From contig NZ_FYDJ01000008.1 of assembly GCF_900187425.1 (NCBI RefSeq), positions 62,001 to 126,000 on the forward strand: a stretch of DNA of 64,000 bases, in the 5' to 3' direction. Positions 26,404-36,022 of the stretch are shown in pieces. Source of the stretch: Pseudomonas sp. Irchel s3h14 (GTDB taxonomy: Bacteria > Pseudomonadota > Gammaproteobacteria > Pseudomonadales > Pseudomonadaceae). The notes below the pieces were generated by a model. It ran no database searches, had not been told where the DNA came from, and saw only the letters and a program-made list of their open reading frames with translations. Within the stretch, counting starts at the first letter, position 1, and every line of letters starts with the position of its first letter. The position numbers and the translations under genes were made by a program.

Positions 26404-26511
26404 GCTGTTCTCCACTCAAATTCTGCTTTCGGCTGGGGCCTTCGAGCGACCGGGCCGGACAAGCGGCCCCCGACTGGTTATCATGGCGGCGTTTCTTTGC
26501 GGACGGCCACC

Positions 26512-27036
26512 ATGGTTGATTCTTACGACGACTCCCTCGATACGGGAGAAAAAAGCAAATCCCAGGTTAAACGCGAGCTTCATGCTCTGGTTGACCTTGG
26601 CGAGCGCCTTACAACGCTCAAGCCTGACTTGCTGGCAAAACTGCCGTTGACCGACGCCATGCGTCGGGCCCTGGCCGATGCGCCCAAGCACACCGCGAAT
26701 ATCGCGCGTAAACGGCACCTTATGTTCATCGGCAAACTGATGCGCGATCAGGACACTGACGCCATTCTGACTCTGCTCGATCAACTCGATGCCTCCACTC
26801 GGCAGTACAACGAACGTTTCCATGGCCTGGAACGCTGGCGCGATCGCTTGATCGCGGGCGACGATGCGGTCCTGGAGAAATTCGTGGTCGACTTCCCGGA
26901 GGCTGATCGTCAGCAATTGCGCTCCCTGATCCGTCAGGCCCAGCACGAACTGGCGACCAACAAGCCACCGGCATCGAGCCGTAAAATCTTCAAGTACATC
27001 CGTGAGCTGGACGAGACTCAACGCGGTTTGCGTTAA
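26512..27036 (+). CDS. darP: Ribosome-associated protein DarP (YjgA)
   Basis: 174-aa DUF615 family protein that binds late 50S precursors and helps peptidyl transferase centre maturation in E. coli. It begins MVDSYDDSLDTGEKSKSQVKRELHALVDLG and ends FKYIRELDETQRGLR. Highly charged and helical. The frame stays open through pmbA upstream, but ATG 26512 matches family length. Divergent from pmbA and convergent with tldD. Confidence 0.93.
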   Translation: MVDSYDDSLDTGEKSKSQVKRELHALVDLGERLTTLKPDLLAKLPLTDAMRRALADAPKHTANIARKRHLMFIGKLMRDQDTDAILTLLDQLDASTRQYNERFHGLERWRDRLIAGDDAVLEKFVVDFPEADRQQLRSLIRQAQHELATNKPPASSRKIFKYIRELDETQRGLR

Positions 27037-27046
27037 GTCCCTTCTC

Positions 27047-27071
27047 GGGTGAGCCGCTACGCGGTTCACCC
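27047..27071. terminator. Hairpin between convergent darP and tldD
   Basis: GGGTGAGCCGC-TAC-GCGGTTCACCC has an 11-bp stem with one mismatch. On the plus strand AAAGCTTCACTTTTT follows, so the U-tract is 10 nt away; weak terminator for darP, possibly bidirectional. Confidence 0.5.
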
Positions 27072-27096
27072 AAAGCTTCACTTTTTCAAGAACCCC

Positions 27097-28539
27097 TCAA
27101 GATCCTGTGCCACCCACAGTGATCGCATCGATTTTCAGCGTTGGCTGGCCGACACCCACCGGCACCGACTGCCCATCCTTGCCACACGTCCCCACGCCGC
27201 TGTCCAGCGCCAGATCGTTACCGACCATCGACACCTTGCTCATGGCTTCCGGCCCGTTGCCGATCAACGTCGCGCCTTTGACCGGGGCAGTGATTTTGCC
27301 GTCTTCGATCAGGTACGCCTCGCTGGTGGAGAACACGAATTTGCCGCTGGTGATGTCCACCTGACCGCCGCCGAGGTTGGCGCAGTAGATGCCTCGCTTC
27401 ACCGAGGCGATGATTTCTGCCGGGTCACTTTCGCCTGCCAGCATGTAGGTGTTGGTCATGCGCGGCATTGGCAGGTGCGCATAGGATTCGCGACGACCGT
27501 TACCGGTACGGGCCACGCCCATCAGACGGGCGTTGAGTTTGTCCTGCATGTAGCCTTTGAGTACGCCGTTTTCGATCAGCGTCGTGCACTCGGTCGGGGT
27601 GCCTTCATCATCGACGCTCAGGGAACCGCGACGCCCGGCCAGTGTGCCGTCATCGACGATGGTGCAGAGCTTGGACGCAACCATCTCGCCCATGCGCCCG
27701 CTATAGGCGGAACTGCCCTTGCGGTTGAAGTCGCCTTCCAGACCGTGGCCGACCGCTTCGTGCAGCAACACACCGGACCAGCCCGAGCCCAATACCACCG
27801 GCAACGTACCGGCCGGCGCAGGAATGGCTTCCAGATTCACCAACGCCTGACGCAGCGCTTCACGGGCGTAGCTCATGGCGCGGTCATCGCTGAGGAAATA
27901 ACGGTAATCGGTACGACCGCCACCGCCATGACCGCCGCGCTCACGGCGACCGTTCTGCTCGACGATCACGCTGACGTTAAAGCGCACCAATGGCCGTACA
28001 TCGGCGGCCAGGCCGCCGTCGGTGGAAGCCACGAGGATTCGCTCCCAGACGCCAGCCATGCTCACGGTGACTTGCTGGATACGCGTGTCGAGGGCGCGAG
28101 TCGCGACGTCGATGCGTTTGAGCAGTTCGACCTTCTCGGCACGGGTCATCACTTCGAGCGGGTTGTCCGGCCCGTACAACTGGGCGACATCCTGGGTCGT
28201 GAACGCTTGCACTGTGCCGTTCTGACCGGCGCGGGAGATCGAACGCGCCGCACGGGCTGCGGCGCCGAGGGCTTCGAGGGTAATGGCATTGCTGTAGGCA
28301 AAACCGGTTTTCTCACCCGATTGCGCGCGCACACCGACACCTTGGTCGAGATTGAAGCTGCCTTCCTTGACGATCCCGTCCTCCAGCGCCCAGGACTCGG
28401 AAATCTGCCCCTGGAAATACAGGTCGGCAGCATCGATACCGGGGCCGGCCAGATCGCCGAGCACACCTTGCAGGCTCTCGATTGTTACGCCGCCGGGCGC
28501 CAGGAGGTGTTCACTGACTGAGGACAACAACTCGCTCAT
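27097..28539 (-). CDS. tldD: Metalloprotease TldD
   Basis: 480-aa zinc metalloprotease partner of TldE. The HExxxH zinc motif is seen as LLHEAVGHGLEGDFNRKGSSAYSG, with SGWSGV before it. The C-terminal GNGPEAMSKVSMVGNDLALDSG is typical. It starts 18 bp after the nitrilase-family gene on the same strand. Confidence 0.95.
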   Translation of the reverse strand: MSELLSSVSEHLLAPGGVTIESLQGVLGDLAGPGIDAADLYFQGQISESWALEDGIVKEGSFNLDQGVGVRAQSGEKTGFAYSNAITLEALGAAARAARSISRAGQNGTVQAFTTQDVAQLYGPDNPLEVMTRAEKVELLKRIDVATRALDTRIQQVTVSMAGVWERILVASTDGGLAADVRPLVRFNVSVIVEQNGRRERGGHGGGGRTDYRYFLSDDRAMSYAREALRQALVNLEAIPAPAGTLPVVLGSGWSGVLLHEAVGHGLEGDFNRKGSSAYSGRMGEMVASKLCTIVDDGTLAGRRGSLSVDDEGTPTECTTLIENGVLKGYMQDKLNARLMGVARTGNGRRESYAHLPMPRMTNTYMLAGESDPAEIIASVKRGIYCANLGGGQVDITSGKFVFSTSEAYLIEDGKITAPVKGATLIGNGPEAMSKVSMVGNDLALDSGVGTCGKDGQSVPVGVGQPTLKIDAITVGGTGS

Positions 28540-28557
28540 ATGCTTTACGCCTTAAAT

Positions 28558-29406
28558 TCATCGTTCTGAGGCAGGTCGCCGGGCGCCCTGCGAGAAAAAG
28601 CGCCGGTGACTGGACACCGGCATCCGCGCCCTGATGGACGCCTGTTCGCTGCTATCGCGTTCGGCCAGCAGCACGGCCTCGCCTTGATCCTGTTGCGCCA
28701 GCACACGCCCCCATGGGTCGATAATCGCGGAATGGCCATAGGTCTCCCGCGGCCCCGGATGCGTCCCACCCTGGGCAGCCGCGAGCACATAACATTGAGT
28801 TTCGATGGCCCGCGCACGAATCAATACATCCCAATGCGCCGCGCCGGTCACCGCGGTAAAGGCCGACGGCGCGGTAATCAATTCGGCCCCGGCAGCGCGT
28901 AATTCACTGTACAGCTCCGGGAAGCGCAGGTCGTAACACACCGTCAGCCCGACTCGACCGACGGGCGTGTCCGCCACGACTACCCCACTGCCATAAGCAT
29001 AGTCATCGGATTCGCGATAACGCCCGCGATTGTCCGCCACATCGACGTCGAAAAGGTGCAACTTGTCATACCGTGCAACGGTTTCGCCGCGGTCATCCAC
29101 CAGCAGCGAGCAGGCATGCACTTTGGCCGTCGGTTGATCCACCGGCGGCAACGGCAACGTGCCGGCCACTATCCATAACTTGAGGTCGCGGGCGGTCTGT
29201 TTCAACCATGGCAGGATCGGGCCTTCGCCCATTGCCTCGGCGCGGCCGATGTCGGCAATGTCGCGACGGCCCATGGCGGCGAAGTTTTCCGGCAGTACGG
29301 CAAGCTGCGCACCACTGGCCGCCGCTTGCTCGAGCAGCCGACGGGCCTGGGCCAGATTGGCCAGCACATCGCTCTGGCTGACCATTTGAATCACCGCTAC
29401 AGACAT
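28558..29406 (-). CDS. Carbon-nitrogen hydrolase (nitrilase superfamily, Nit1/YbeM-like)
   Basis: 282-aa cytosolic amidase. The catalytic triad is Glu40 (LPENFAAMG), Lys115 (RYDKLHLFDVD) and Cys157 (GLTVCYDLRFPE). Closest functional group is Nit1, which hydrolyses deaminated glutathione; the substrate is inferred from family resemblance. GGGAAAGG precedes ATG 29406. It lies between yhdP and tldD, matching PA4475. Confidence 0.9.
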   Translation of the reverse strand: MSVAVIQMVSQSDVLANLAQARRLLEQAAASGAQLAVLPENFAAMGRRDIADIGRAEAMGEGPILPWLKQTARDLKLWIVAGTLPLPPVDQPTAKVHACSLLVDDRGETVARYDKLHLFDVDVADNRGRYRESDDYAYGSGVVVADTPVGRVGLTVCYDLRFPELYSELRAAGAELITAPSAFTAVTGAAHWDVLIRARAIETQCYVLAAAQGGTHPGPRETYGHSAIIDPWGRVLAQQDQGEAVLLAERDSSEQASIRARMPVSSHRRFFSQGARRPASER

Positions 29407-29495
29407 GGCCTTTCCCTAATCTGGAATCAACACATACAGGGGACTTACGGTCATGCTACTCCATCGGCCCGAGACGTGGCTTTTCAAAAAGAAAG

Positions 29496-32400
29496 TCAAA
29501 ACGGCTTGTCGTAGGTGATTTTCGGCTCTTTCCACGGCCCCTTGACGGTGTATTGGACGCTGGCGAAACGCGACACACGGTCACCGATCAGCTTGTCGAT
29601 CAGGAACAGCGCGCCGCCGATAGCCGGTGCACCGACGATCAGCGCGGCAATCGGCAGGTTGTTGGTCACTGGCAAAGTCACCAGCAACTTGGCGTCGATC
29701 TGGTCACCCACCAGGTTCAGAGTGCCGTTGAGCTCAACATTGCTCGACGGGCCGGTCATCCGGATCGGCTCCTTGGTCACGTAAACGCCGTTGGTCGCGA
29801 CCAACAAACCCTTGACCCGGTCATAACTCAAGCCTTTGCCGAACAGGTCGGAGAAGTCCAGACGCAGCCGGCGGCCGATGGAGTTGAAGTTCAGCAAGCC
29901 AAACACTCGCAACGCTTGGGCGCTGCCCTCAACTTCAACAAACTGGCCTTTACTCAGCGAAGCATCGAGGGTTCCAGAGAAGCGCTTGCTGGCCAGCCAG
30001 GCCGGCGAACCGGGCCAGCTACCATCGACATCCATATGAAAATCTTCGCTGGTGACACTCGGCGCAAAGCCCCAGCCTTTCAGCACATCGGCGAGGTTCT
30101 TGCCACTGATCCGGCCCTTGTACCAACTGCTGCTGGAACCGGGCGTGCCTTCCCAACCGCCGCTGCCCTGCAGAAGAATGCCCTTGAGGCCCAGATCCAG
30201 CGTATTAAACGCAATGCCCTTGGCGATCGGACGGACTTTCAGATACCAGGCTCCGACGAGGTCTTTGCCCTGGAACAGCTGATTGATGGTGATATCCAGT
30301 GCCGGGATCTTTGTCGGATCCACCGAGGCCAGCGGATCTGGCGAGTTTTCGTCGGCCAGTACCGTCGGGTCTGGCGCCGGCAAACGCACGTATTGCAGAT
30401 TGATCGCAATTGGCGCGGCTTTCGCATCGGGGATGCTGGCACCGCCCTTGACCTGCTGACTGTCGAGTTGCAGGGCCCACGCGGCAGGTTTTCGATTCAA
30501 CTGTACGGAAGCCTGATCGAGCGTAGTGCCGACACCGCTGAGCTTGCCAATCTTGAAATCCGCACCGCTGAGCAACTGTTTGGCGTTGCCGCCCGGATCC
30601 TGGCCGGCGTACTTGTCTACCAGGTCTTTCCAGGGGCGGACATCCAGTTCCGACAGCACACCGCGCACCCGCAGGCCTTTGGCGCCGGGTAGCACGGCAT
30701 TACCGCCCCCCAGGAACAACTCGCCACGACCGTCGGCAAAATTGCCGGGCGGTGCCGCAAACGTGAAGTTAGCCAGCTCACCGTAATTGACCCAGTAACG
30801 CCGCTCCGCCCCCTGCAGGGTCATGCGGAACGTGGTGTCACGGCCGACGTCGGCCGCCATGCCGAACGGCGCCGGTAAATCGATTGTTACGCCCTTGAGG
30901 TTAGAGCTGACCATCAATTGACTGTCGGCCCCATCAAGGTTCAGTTGCAGCTGATAAGGGATCACACCGGACACTGGCAACGGCTGAGTAACACTCAGCC
31001 AGTCAGTCAGTTTCTTGACCTCGACCTGGCCGGAGCCGACGACGCGAGTCTTGAGGTTGCCGGGGCTGCCATCGGCGAAAATCTGTGCGGTAACCGGTTT
31101 ATCAAAGGCGCGCGCGGTGATGTTTTGCCCGCTCAAACCCTTGGTGCTGTCGAAACGAAAATCGCCCTTGAGCTGAGTCAGCTCCAGGGTTGGCTCGGCC
31201 ATTTTCAAACGGGCCTTGGCGGTCTTGAAGTCGACGAGGATCTTCGGCTGCTCGCCTTTGACCAATGGAATGTCCAGCTTCAGTTTGCCCCGCAGATCGC
31301 CCTCGCCTTCCCAACCGGCAAAGGTGGCTGCGGTGCCGATCGGCGCTTCCTGGAGAATCTTCAGGCCATCGCCCAACCCGCCGGCGAATCCGCCGTCGAG
31401 GAACAGATGGACGTTTTGCCCCGCTGGCGCACGGGGAATATTGACGTAAATGTCGCTGACCTGGGTATTGAGCAACTGCCCCTTGCTGGCCAGGATCCGC
31501 ACACCGCTGTCTTCAACAAACACGTCACCCGTGACTTTGCTGACATGTGGCCAGCCTGGCTGAAAGGCCAGTTCGGCATCGTGAACCTTGAAGAACAGGC
31601 TGATGCTGCGGGCAGTCTCGGCGGCACCGTGGTTCAGCGACCCCTGGTACTGGAAGAAGCCTTCGTCCACCGCACCTTTGAGAATTGCCGTACGCAGCCA
31701 TTCATCCAGCCCCGGGCTGAGCAGTGTAGGCAAGTACTTGGCGGTGTAACGACCGTCGCCGTCCACCAGACCAACCCGCAGGTCCATGTAGTCTTCCTGG
31801 GTGTGGTCGAAATGCAGGCGGATCAGGAAGTCGCCGGCAATCTTGCCCTCCTCGCCCAGCACCTTCAGGTACGGCGCGATCAAGGTGAAGGCTTCTTTAT
31901 CGAGTTTCCAGGTCAGTCGGGCATTGGCCTGAATGTACTGCCATGGCTTGGCGAAGATCGGGTCCAGGTGCAGGGAAAAATCCTTGCTGTCCATGCGCAG
32001 CTCGCCACCGCCTAGATCTCCGCTGATGCTGCCACTGACATTTCGAGCCGCCGGAGCACCGTGATAGGCATCGAAGCCGACCCGATCCAGATTGGCGGCA
32101 AAGCTGAACTTGCTGTCGTCGGTAGCATTGGGCCGGAAGTCGATCAGCACGTTGCGCAGGCCACCGGTCACTTTGAGTCGCTCGACGGCCGTAGCGACGC
32201 CTTCGGGCAGCGGCCCCAACGCATTCAGTATCGGAGTGATCGGGGTAAGATCGAGGCGGTCGGCTTGCAGATGCCAAAGCTCTTCAGTCTTGTCGGTCGC
32301 CGCGTTTTGTTTGAATTGCAGATGCGATTCCCAACGGGTCTCGCCAAGGCTCATGGCCAGTGAATCCAGAGTTACCAGTACGCCTTCGGAGCTGCGCTGG

Positions 32401-33299
32401 AAATAGCCATTGAGCGCAAGATTGTTGATCTGGATCGGCTTGCGCTCGGCGTACGCGCCCTTGAGTTGCGGCGCGTTCAAGCGAATCGCAGCACTTTGCA
32501 GGGCGCCCTTGTTCCAGTTCACCCAAAGCTCGCCGCCGGCCTTGAACTCGGAAAAATTCCATTGTTGGGTCACGCGCTCAGGCAACCATTTCGACCAGTC
32601 GCTTTGCGGCAGGCTCAAATACGCGTCGGCCTCGCCGTCTTTCCATTCGCTGGCGCGCAGACGGGTACGCAGACTGATGGCCACCGGTTGTCCGTCGGGC
32701 AGGGTCAAACGGGCGTCGAGTCGCTGGCGGGAGACGCCGGTTTTCAGATTCAGACCGACGTAAGTCAGGGTCAGCGGCTGCTCTTGCAGTGGCTGCAAAG
32801 TGACTTGGCTATCGAGTACCGACAGTTGCTGAACCATCTGCATGCGATTGAGCAATTGCTCAGGATCCAGCGGCTGATCCTGCTGCACCGGCAAACCTTC
32901 CAGCGCCCAATGGCCGTCCTCGCCTTCCTTGAGGCTGATCTTCAGGCCGCTGAGTTCCAGGTGAGCGATGCGCACTTCACGAGCCATCAAGCTGGCCCAC
33001 AGATCCGGCACCGCGCGCACCTGATCCAGACGCAGGGCATTGGCGCCCTCGCCGACCATCACGTCGTGAGCCAGCATAATCGGAGCAAAGCCGCTCCAGT
33101 TACCTTCCAGTTCGCCGATGTTCAGCGGCATGCCCAAGGCAGCGCTGGCTTTGGCTTCGACTTCGGCACGGTACTCGGCCACCAGCGGCGTCAGCTCTCG
33201 GCCGAGGCTGACGTATAACGCCATCAACACCAATACCAACGCACATAGCCCCAGACCCCAGCGGGTCAGTGCGGCCAAAATGCGTGTCAGACGTTCCAT
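29496..33299 (-). CDS. yhdP: AsmA-family lipid transport protein YhdP
   Basis: 1267-aa inner-membrane-anchored periplasmic protein of the AsmA/TamB family. In E. coli YhdP, TamB and YdbH form redundant bridges for phospholipid flow to the outer membrane. One N-terminal anchor (about 12-32; RWGLGLCALVLVLMALYVSL) is followed by a long beta-rich region, the DUF3971 segment in the middle, and a C-terminal GLLVATNGVYVTKEPIRMTGPSSNVELNG. ATG 33299 (MERLTRILAAL) is chosen over an extension of 7 residues. Follows rng on the minus strand. Confidence 0.92.
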   Translation of the reverse strand: MERLTRILAALTRWGLGLCALVLVLMALYVSLGRELTPLVAEYRAEVEAKASAALGMPLNIGELEGNWSGFAPIMLAHDVMVGEGANALRLDQVRAVPDLWASLMAREVRIAHLELSGLKISLKEGEDGHWALEGLPVQQDQPLDPEQLLNRMQMVQQLSVLDSQVTLQPLQEQPLTLTYVGLNLKTGVSRQRLDARLTLPDGQPVAISLRTRLRASEWKDGEADAYLSLPQSDWSKWLPERVTQQWNFSEFKAGGELWVNWNKGALQSAAIRLNAPQLKGAYAERKPIQINNLALNGYFQRSSEGVLVTLDSLAMSLGETRWESHLQFKQNAATDKTEELWHLQADRLDLTPITPILNALGPLPEGVATAVERLKVTGGLRNVLIDFRPNATDDSKFSFAANLDRVGFDAYHGAPAARNVSGSISGDLGGGELRMDSKDFSLHLDPIFAKPWQYIQANARLTWKLDKEAFTLIAPYLKVLGEEGKIAGDFLIRLHFDHTQEDYMDLRVGLVDGDGRYTAKYLPTLLSPGLDEWLRTAILKGAVDEGFFQYQGSLNHGAAETARSISLFFKVHDAELAFQPGWPHVSKVTGDVFVEDSGVRILASKGQLLNTQVSDIYVNIPRAPAGQNVHLFLDGGFAGGLGDGLKILQEAPIGTAATFAGWEGEGDLRGKLKLDIPLVKGEQPKILVDFKTAKARLKMAEPTLELTQLKGDFRFDSTKGLSGQNITARAFDKPVTAQIFADGSPGNLKTRVVGSGQVEVKKLTDWLSVTQPLPVSGVIPYQLQLNLDGADSQLMVSSNLKGVTIDLPAPFGMAADVGRDTTFRMTLQGAERRYWVNYGELANFTFAAPPGNFADGRGELFLGGGNAVLPGAKGLRVRGVLSELDVRPWKDLVDKYAGQDPGGNAKQLLSGADFKIGKLSGVGTTLDQASVQLNRKPAAWALQLDSQQVKGGASIPDAKAAPIAINLQYVRLPAPDPTVLADENSPDPLASVDPTKIPALDITINQLFQGKDLVGAWYLKVRPIAKGIAFNTLDLGLKGILLQGSGGWEGTPGSSSSWYKGRISGKNLADVLKGWGFAPSVTSEDFHMDVDGSWPGSPAWLASKRFSGTLDASLSKGQFVEVEGSAQALRVFGLLNFNSIGRRLRLDFSDLFGKGLSYDRVKGLLVATNGVYVTKEPIRMTGPSSNVELNGTLNLVGDQIDAKLLVTLPVTNNLPIAALIVGAPAIGGALFLIDKLIGDRVSRFASVQYTVKGPWKEPKITYDKPF

Positions 33300-33374
33300 G
33301 TCAGTTGGCTCCCATGGCAAAAATACTGCAAAAAGCTGAGGCCAGCCGTTCTAACAGGGTTGAAATACAGCGAT

Positions 33375-34832
33375 TCAGAGCAGCACCACGTCGTATTGTT
33401 CCTGGGAATACATGGTTTCCACCTGGAACCGGATGGTGCGTCCGATAAAACCTTCGAGCTCGGCGACATTGCCCGATTCTTCATCGAGCAAACGGTCGAC
33501 CACTTTCTGGTTTGCCAATACACGATAGCCTTCCGCCTGATAGGCGCGAGCTTCTCGGAGGATTTCGCGGAAAATCTCGTAGCAAACGGTTTCCGGCGTC
33601 TTGAGCTTGCCGCGGCCCTGGCAGCTGCTGCACGGCTCGCACAGCACTTGTTCGAGACTTTCACGGGTGCGCTTGCGAGTCATCTGCACCAGGCCCAACT
33701 CGGTGATGCCGATGATGTTGGTCTTGGCGTGATCGCGTTCCAGTTGCTTCTCGAGCGTGCGCAGCACCTGACGCTGGTGCTCTTCATCTTCCATGTCGAT
33801 GAAGTCGATGATGATGATCCCGCCCAGGTTGCGCAGGCGCAGCTGACGAGCGATGGCGGTCGCGGCTTCGAGGTTGGTCTTGAAGATGGTTTCTTCGAGG
33901 TTGCGATGACCGACGAACGCCCCGGTGTTGACGTCGATGGTGCTCATGGCTTCCGCCGGATCGACCACCAGGTAACCGCCGGACTTCAGCGGGACTTTGC
34001 GCTCCAGCGCTTTCTGGATTTCGTCTTCGACGCCGTACAGGTCGAAGATCGGCCGTTCGCCAGGGTAATGCTCAAGACGATCGGCGATTTCCGGCATCAG
34101 TTCGGCGACGAACTGCGTGGTTTTCTGGAAGGTTTCCCGGGAGTCGATGCGGATCTTCTCGATCTTCGGACTCACCAGATCACGCAAGGTGCGCAGCGCC
34201 AGGCCGAGGTCTTCGTAGATCACACTCGGCGCGCTGATGGTTTTGATCTGCTCGTTGATCTGATCCCAGAGACGACGCAGGTAGCGGATGTCCATGAGGA
34301 TTTCATCGGCACCGGCACCTTCGGCAGCGGTACGCAGGATGAAACCACCGGCCTCTTGGATGCCTTCTTTGGCCACGCAATCGGTGACCACTTGCTTGAG
34401 TCGTTCGCGCTCGGCTTCGTCTTCGATCTTCAACGAAATGCCGACGTGTGCCGTGCGCGGCATGTACACCAGATAACGCGATGGGATCGACAACTGAGTC
34501 GTCAGGCGTGCGCCTTTAGAGCCGATCGGGTCCTTGGTGACTTGCACCACCAGGCTCTGACCCTCGTGAACCAGAGCGCTGATGCTCTCGACCGCAGGGC
34601 CTTCGCGCAGGGAAATTTCCGAGGCATGAATGAATGCGGCGCGGTCCAGTCCGATGTCGACGAATGCCGCCTGCATGCCGGGCAATACCCGCACGACCTT
34701 GCCTTTATAGATGTTGCCGACGATCCCGCGCTTTTGCGTGCGCTCGACGTGGACCTCTTGCAGAACACCGTTTTCAACCACCGCCACGCGCGATTCCATC
34801 GGCGTGATGTTGATCAGGATCTCTTCACTCAT
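33375..34832 (-). CDS. rng: Ribonuclease G (CafA)
   Basis: 485-aa endoribonuclease trimming 5' ends of 16S rRNA and degrading some mRNAs. An N-terminal S1 domain (about 38-120; GNIYKGKVVRVLPGMQAAFVDIG) is followed by the RNase E/G catalytic domain (IIIIDFIDMEDEEHQ) and the zinc-link CEPCSSCQGRG at 398-408. ATG 34832 gives the usual length. Together with maf and mreBCD it forms the conserved mreBCD-maf-rng order on the minus strand. Confidence 0.96.
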   Translation of the reverse strand: MSEEILINITPMESRVAVVENGVLQEVHVERTQKRGIVGNIYKGKVVRVLPGMQAAFVDIGLDRAAFIHASEISLREGPAVESISALVHEGQSLVVQVTKDPIGSKGARLTTQLSIPSRYLVYMPRTAHVGISLKIEDEAERERLKQVVTDCVAKEGIQEAGGFILRTAAEGAGADEILMDIRYLRRLWDQINEQIKTISAPSVIYEDLGLALRTLRDLVSPKIEKIRIDSRETFQKTTQFVAELMPEIADRLEHYPGERPIFDLYGVEDEIQKALERKVPLKSGGYLVVDPAEAMSTIDVNTGAFVGHRNLEETIFKTNLEAATAIARQLRLRNLGGIIIIDFIDMEDEEHQRQVLRTLEKQLERDHAKTNIIGITELGLVQMTRKRTRESLEQVLCEPCSSCQGRGKLKTPETVCYEIFREILREARAYQAEGYRVLANQKVVDRLLDEESGNVAELEGFIGRTIRFQVETMYSQEQYDVVLL

Positions 34833-34889
34833 GGCAGGGTCTCGTTCAGGCATGTTCACGATAATGGCCGCATCTTGTCAGTACGACGC

Positions 34890-35486
34890 TCAACGCGCGT
34901 TAAGGGTTTGCCAACAGGGTATGCCGAAATGGCCAAGCAGCTCAGCGGTTTCGCACAGAGGTAACCCGACCACCGCCGAGTAACTGCCATTGAGCCCGGC
35001 GACAAACACCGCGCCGAGCCCTTGAATGCCGTAGCCGCCGGCCTTGTCTTGCGGCTCGCCGCTGGCCCAGTAAGCCACCGCTTCATCACGACCGATGTTG
35101 CGAAAACGCACCAGACTGCGCACCACCCGAGACTCGCAACGCTCACCCTCTCGCACCGCGATCGCTGTCAGGACTTCATGTTCACACCCGGACAACATCA
35201 TAAGCATGGCGCACGCCTCGGCTTCATCAACCGGCTTGCCGAGAATTTTTCCGTCCAGCACCACGGCGGTGTCGGCGCCCAGCACGCAAAAATCTGCGTC
35301 GGACACGACAGTCCCGCGCCCGGCCTCGGCTTTGCCGCGCGCCAGGCGCTCAACATAGGCCGATGGGGATTCATCTTCTAAAGGGGTTTCATCGATGTCC
35401 GCGCTGATGGCGGAGAACGGCACGCCGATCTGCGTGAGCAGTTCACGCCGACGCGGCGAGCCTGAGGCGAGGTACAGCTGTTTCAT
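34890..35486 (-). CDS. maf: Maf-like nucleoside triphosphate pyrophosphatase
   Basis: 198-aa Maf/YhdE family enzyme hydrolysing dTTP, UTP or modified nucleotides to monophosphates (house-cleaning). N-terminal YLASGSPRRRELLTQIG is the signature, followed by SDADFCVLGADTAVVLDG and GGYGIQGLGAVFVAGLNGSYS. ATG 35486 is supported by similarity; the frame is open far upstream into mreD but that is not coding. Lies between mreD and rng. Confidence 0.94.
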   Translation of the reverse strand: MKQLYLASGSPRRRELLTQIGVPFSAISADIDETPLEDESPSAYVERLARGKAEAGRGTVVSDADFCVLGADTAVVLDGKILGKPVDEAEACAMLMMLSGCEHEVLTAIAVREGERCESRVVRSLVRFRNIGRDEAVAYWASGEPQDKAGGYGIQGLGAVFVAGLNGSYSAVVGLPLCETAELLGHFGIPCWQTLNAR

Positions 35487-35530
35487 CAAGACATCTCCCT
35501 TGTCGAGGTGCGGGCAAATGCCTGACCGAA

Positions 35531-36022
35531 TTAATTGATTTTGTAGCGTCGACGCAAACCGCGCAAACCGTAGCTGATCCATGGCCAGAGCAATGCGCTG
35601 ACCAATGCCGGCAAGACCAGCGCCAGCGTCGGCTGACGATTGCCGGTCAGGGCGCTGAGCCATAGTTGAACAAGCTGCGCGAGGCCGAAGATCACCAGGA
35701 TCACCAGGCTCTGTTGCCACATCGGGAACATGCGCAGGCGTTGTTGCAACGCCAGCACCAGGTATGTGATCAGCGTCAGGATCAACGCGTTCTGACCCAG
35801 CAGCGTGCCATAGAGCACGTCTTCGGCCAGGCCCAGGCACCAGGCGGTGACCATCCCGACTTTCTGCGGCATGGCTAACGCCCAGAATGCCAGCAGCAAG
35901 GCCAGCCACAGTGGACGGAGGATTTCCATGAATTGCGGCAGCGGCGAAACGCTGAGCAGCATGCCGATGGCGAACGTCAGCCAGACCATCCAGCCGTTTC
36001 GGGAGGCAGTAGCACCAACCAT
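35531..36022 (-). CDS. mreD: Rod shape-determining protein MreD
   Basis: 163-aa inner-membrane protein with about five helices, part of the Rod complex guiding lateral wall synthesis. Contains the MreD pattern WLALLLAFWALAMPQKVGM and LGLAEDVLYGTLLGQNALILTL. Its start overlaps the mreC stop by 1 nt (TAATG). Confidence 0.93.
   Translation of the reverse strand: MVGATASRNGWMVWLTFAIGMLLSVSPLPQFMEILRPLWLALLLAFWALAMPQKVGMVTAWCLGLAEDVLYGTLLGQNALILTLITYLVLALQQRLRMFPMWQQSLVILVIFGLAQLVQLWLSALTGNRQPTLALVLPALVSALLWPWISYGLRGLRRRYKIN

Noticed and set aside
25345..26511. Upstream extension of darP across pmbA
   Set aside because: Open frame continues by chance; conserved DarP begins at ATG 26512 and the extension lies antisense to pmbA.
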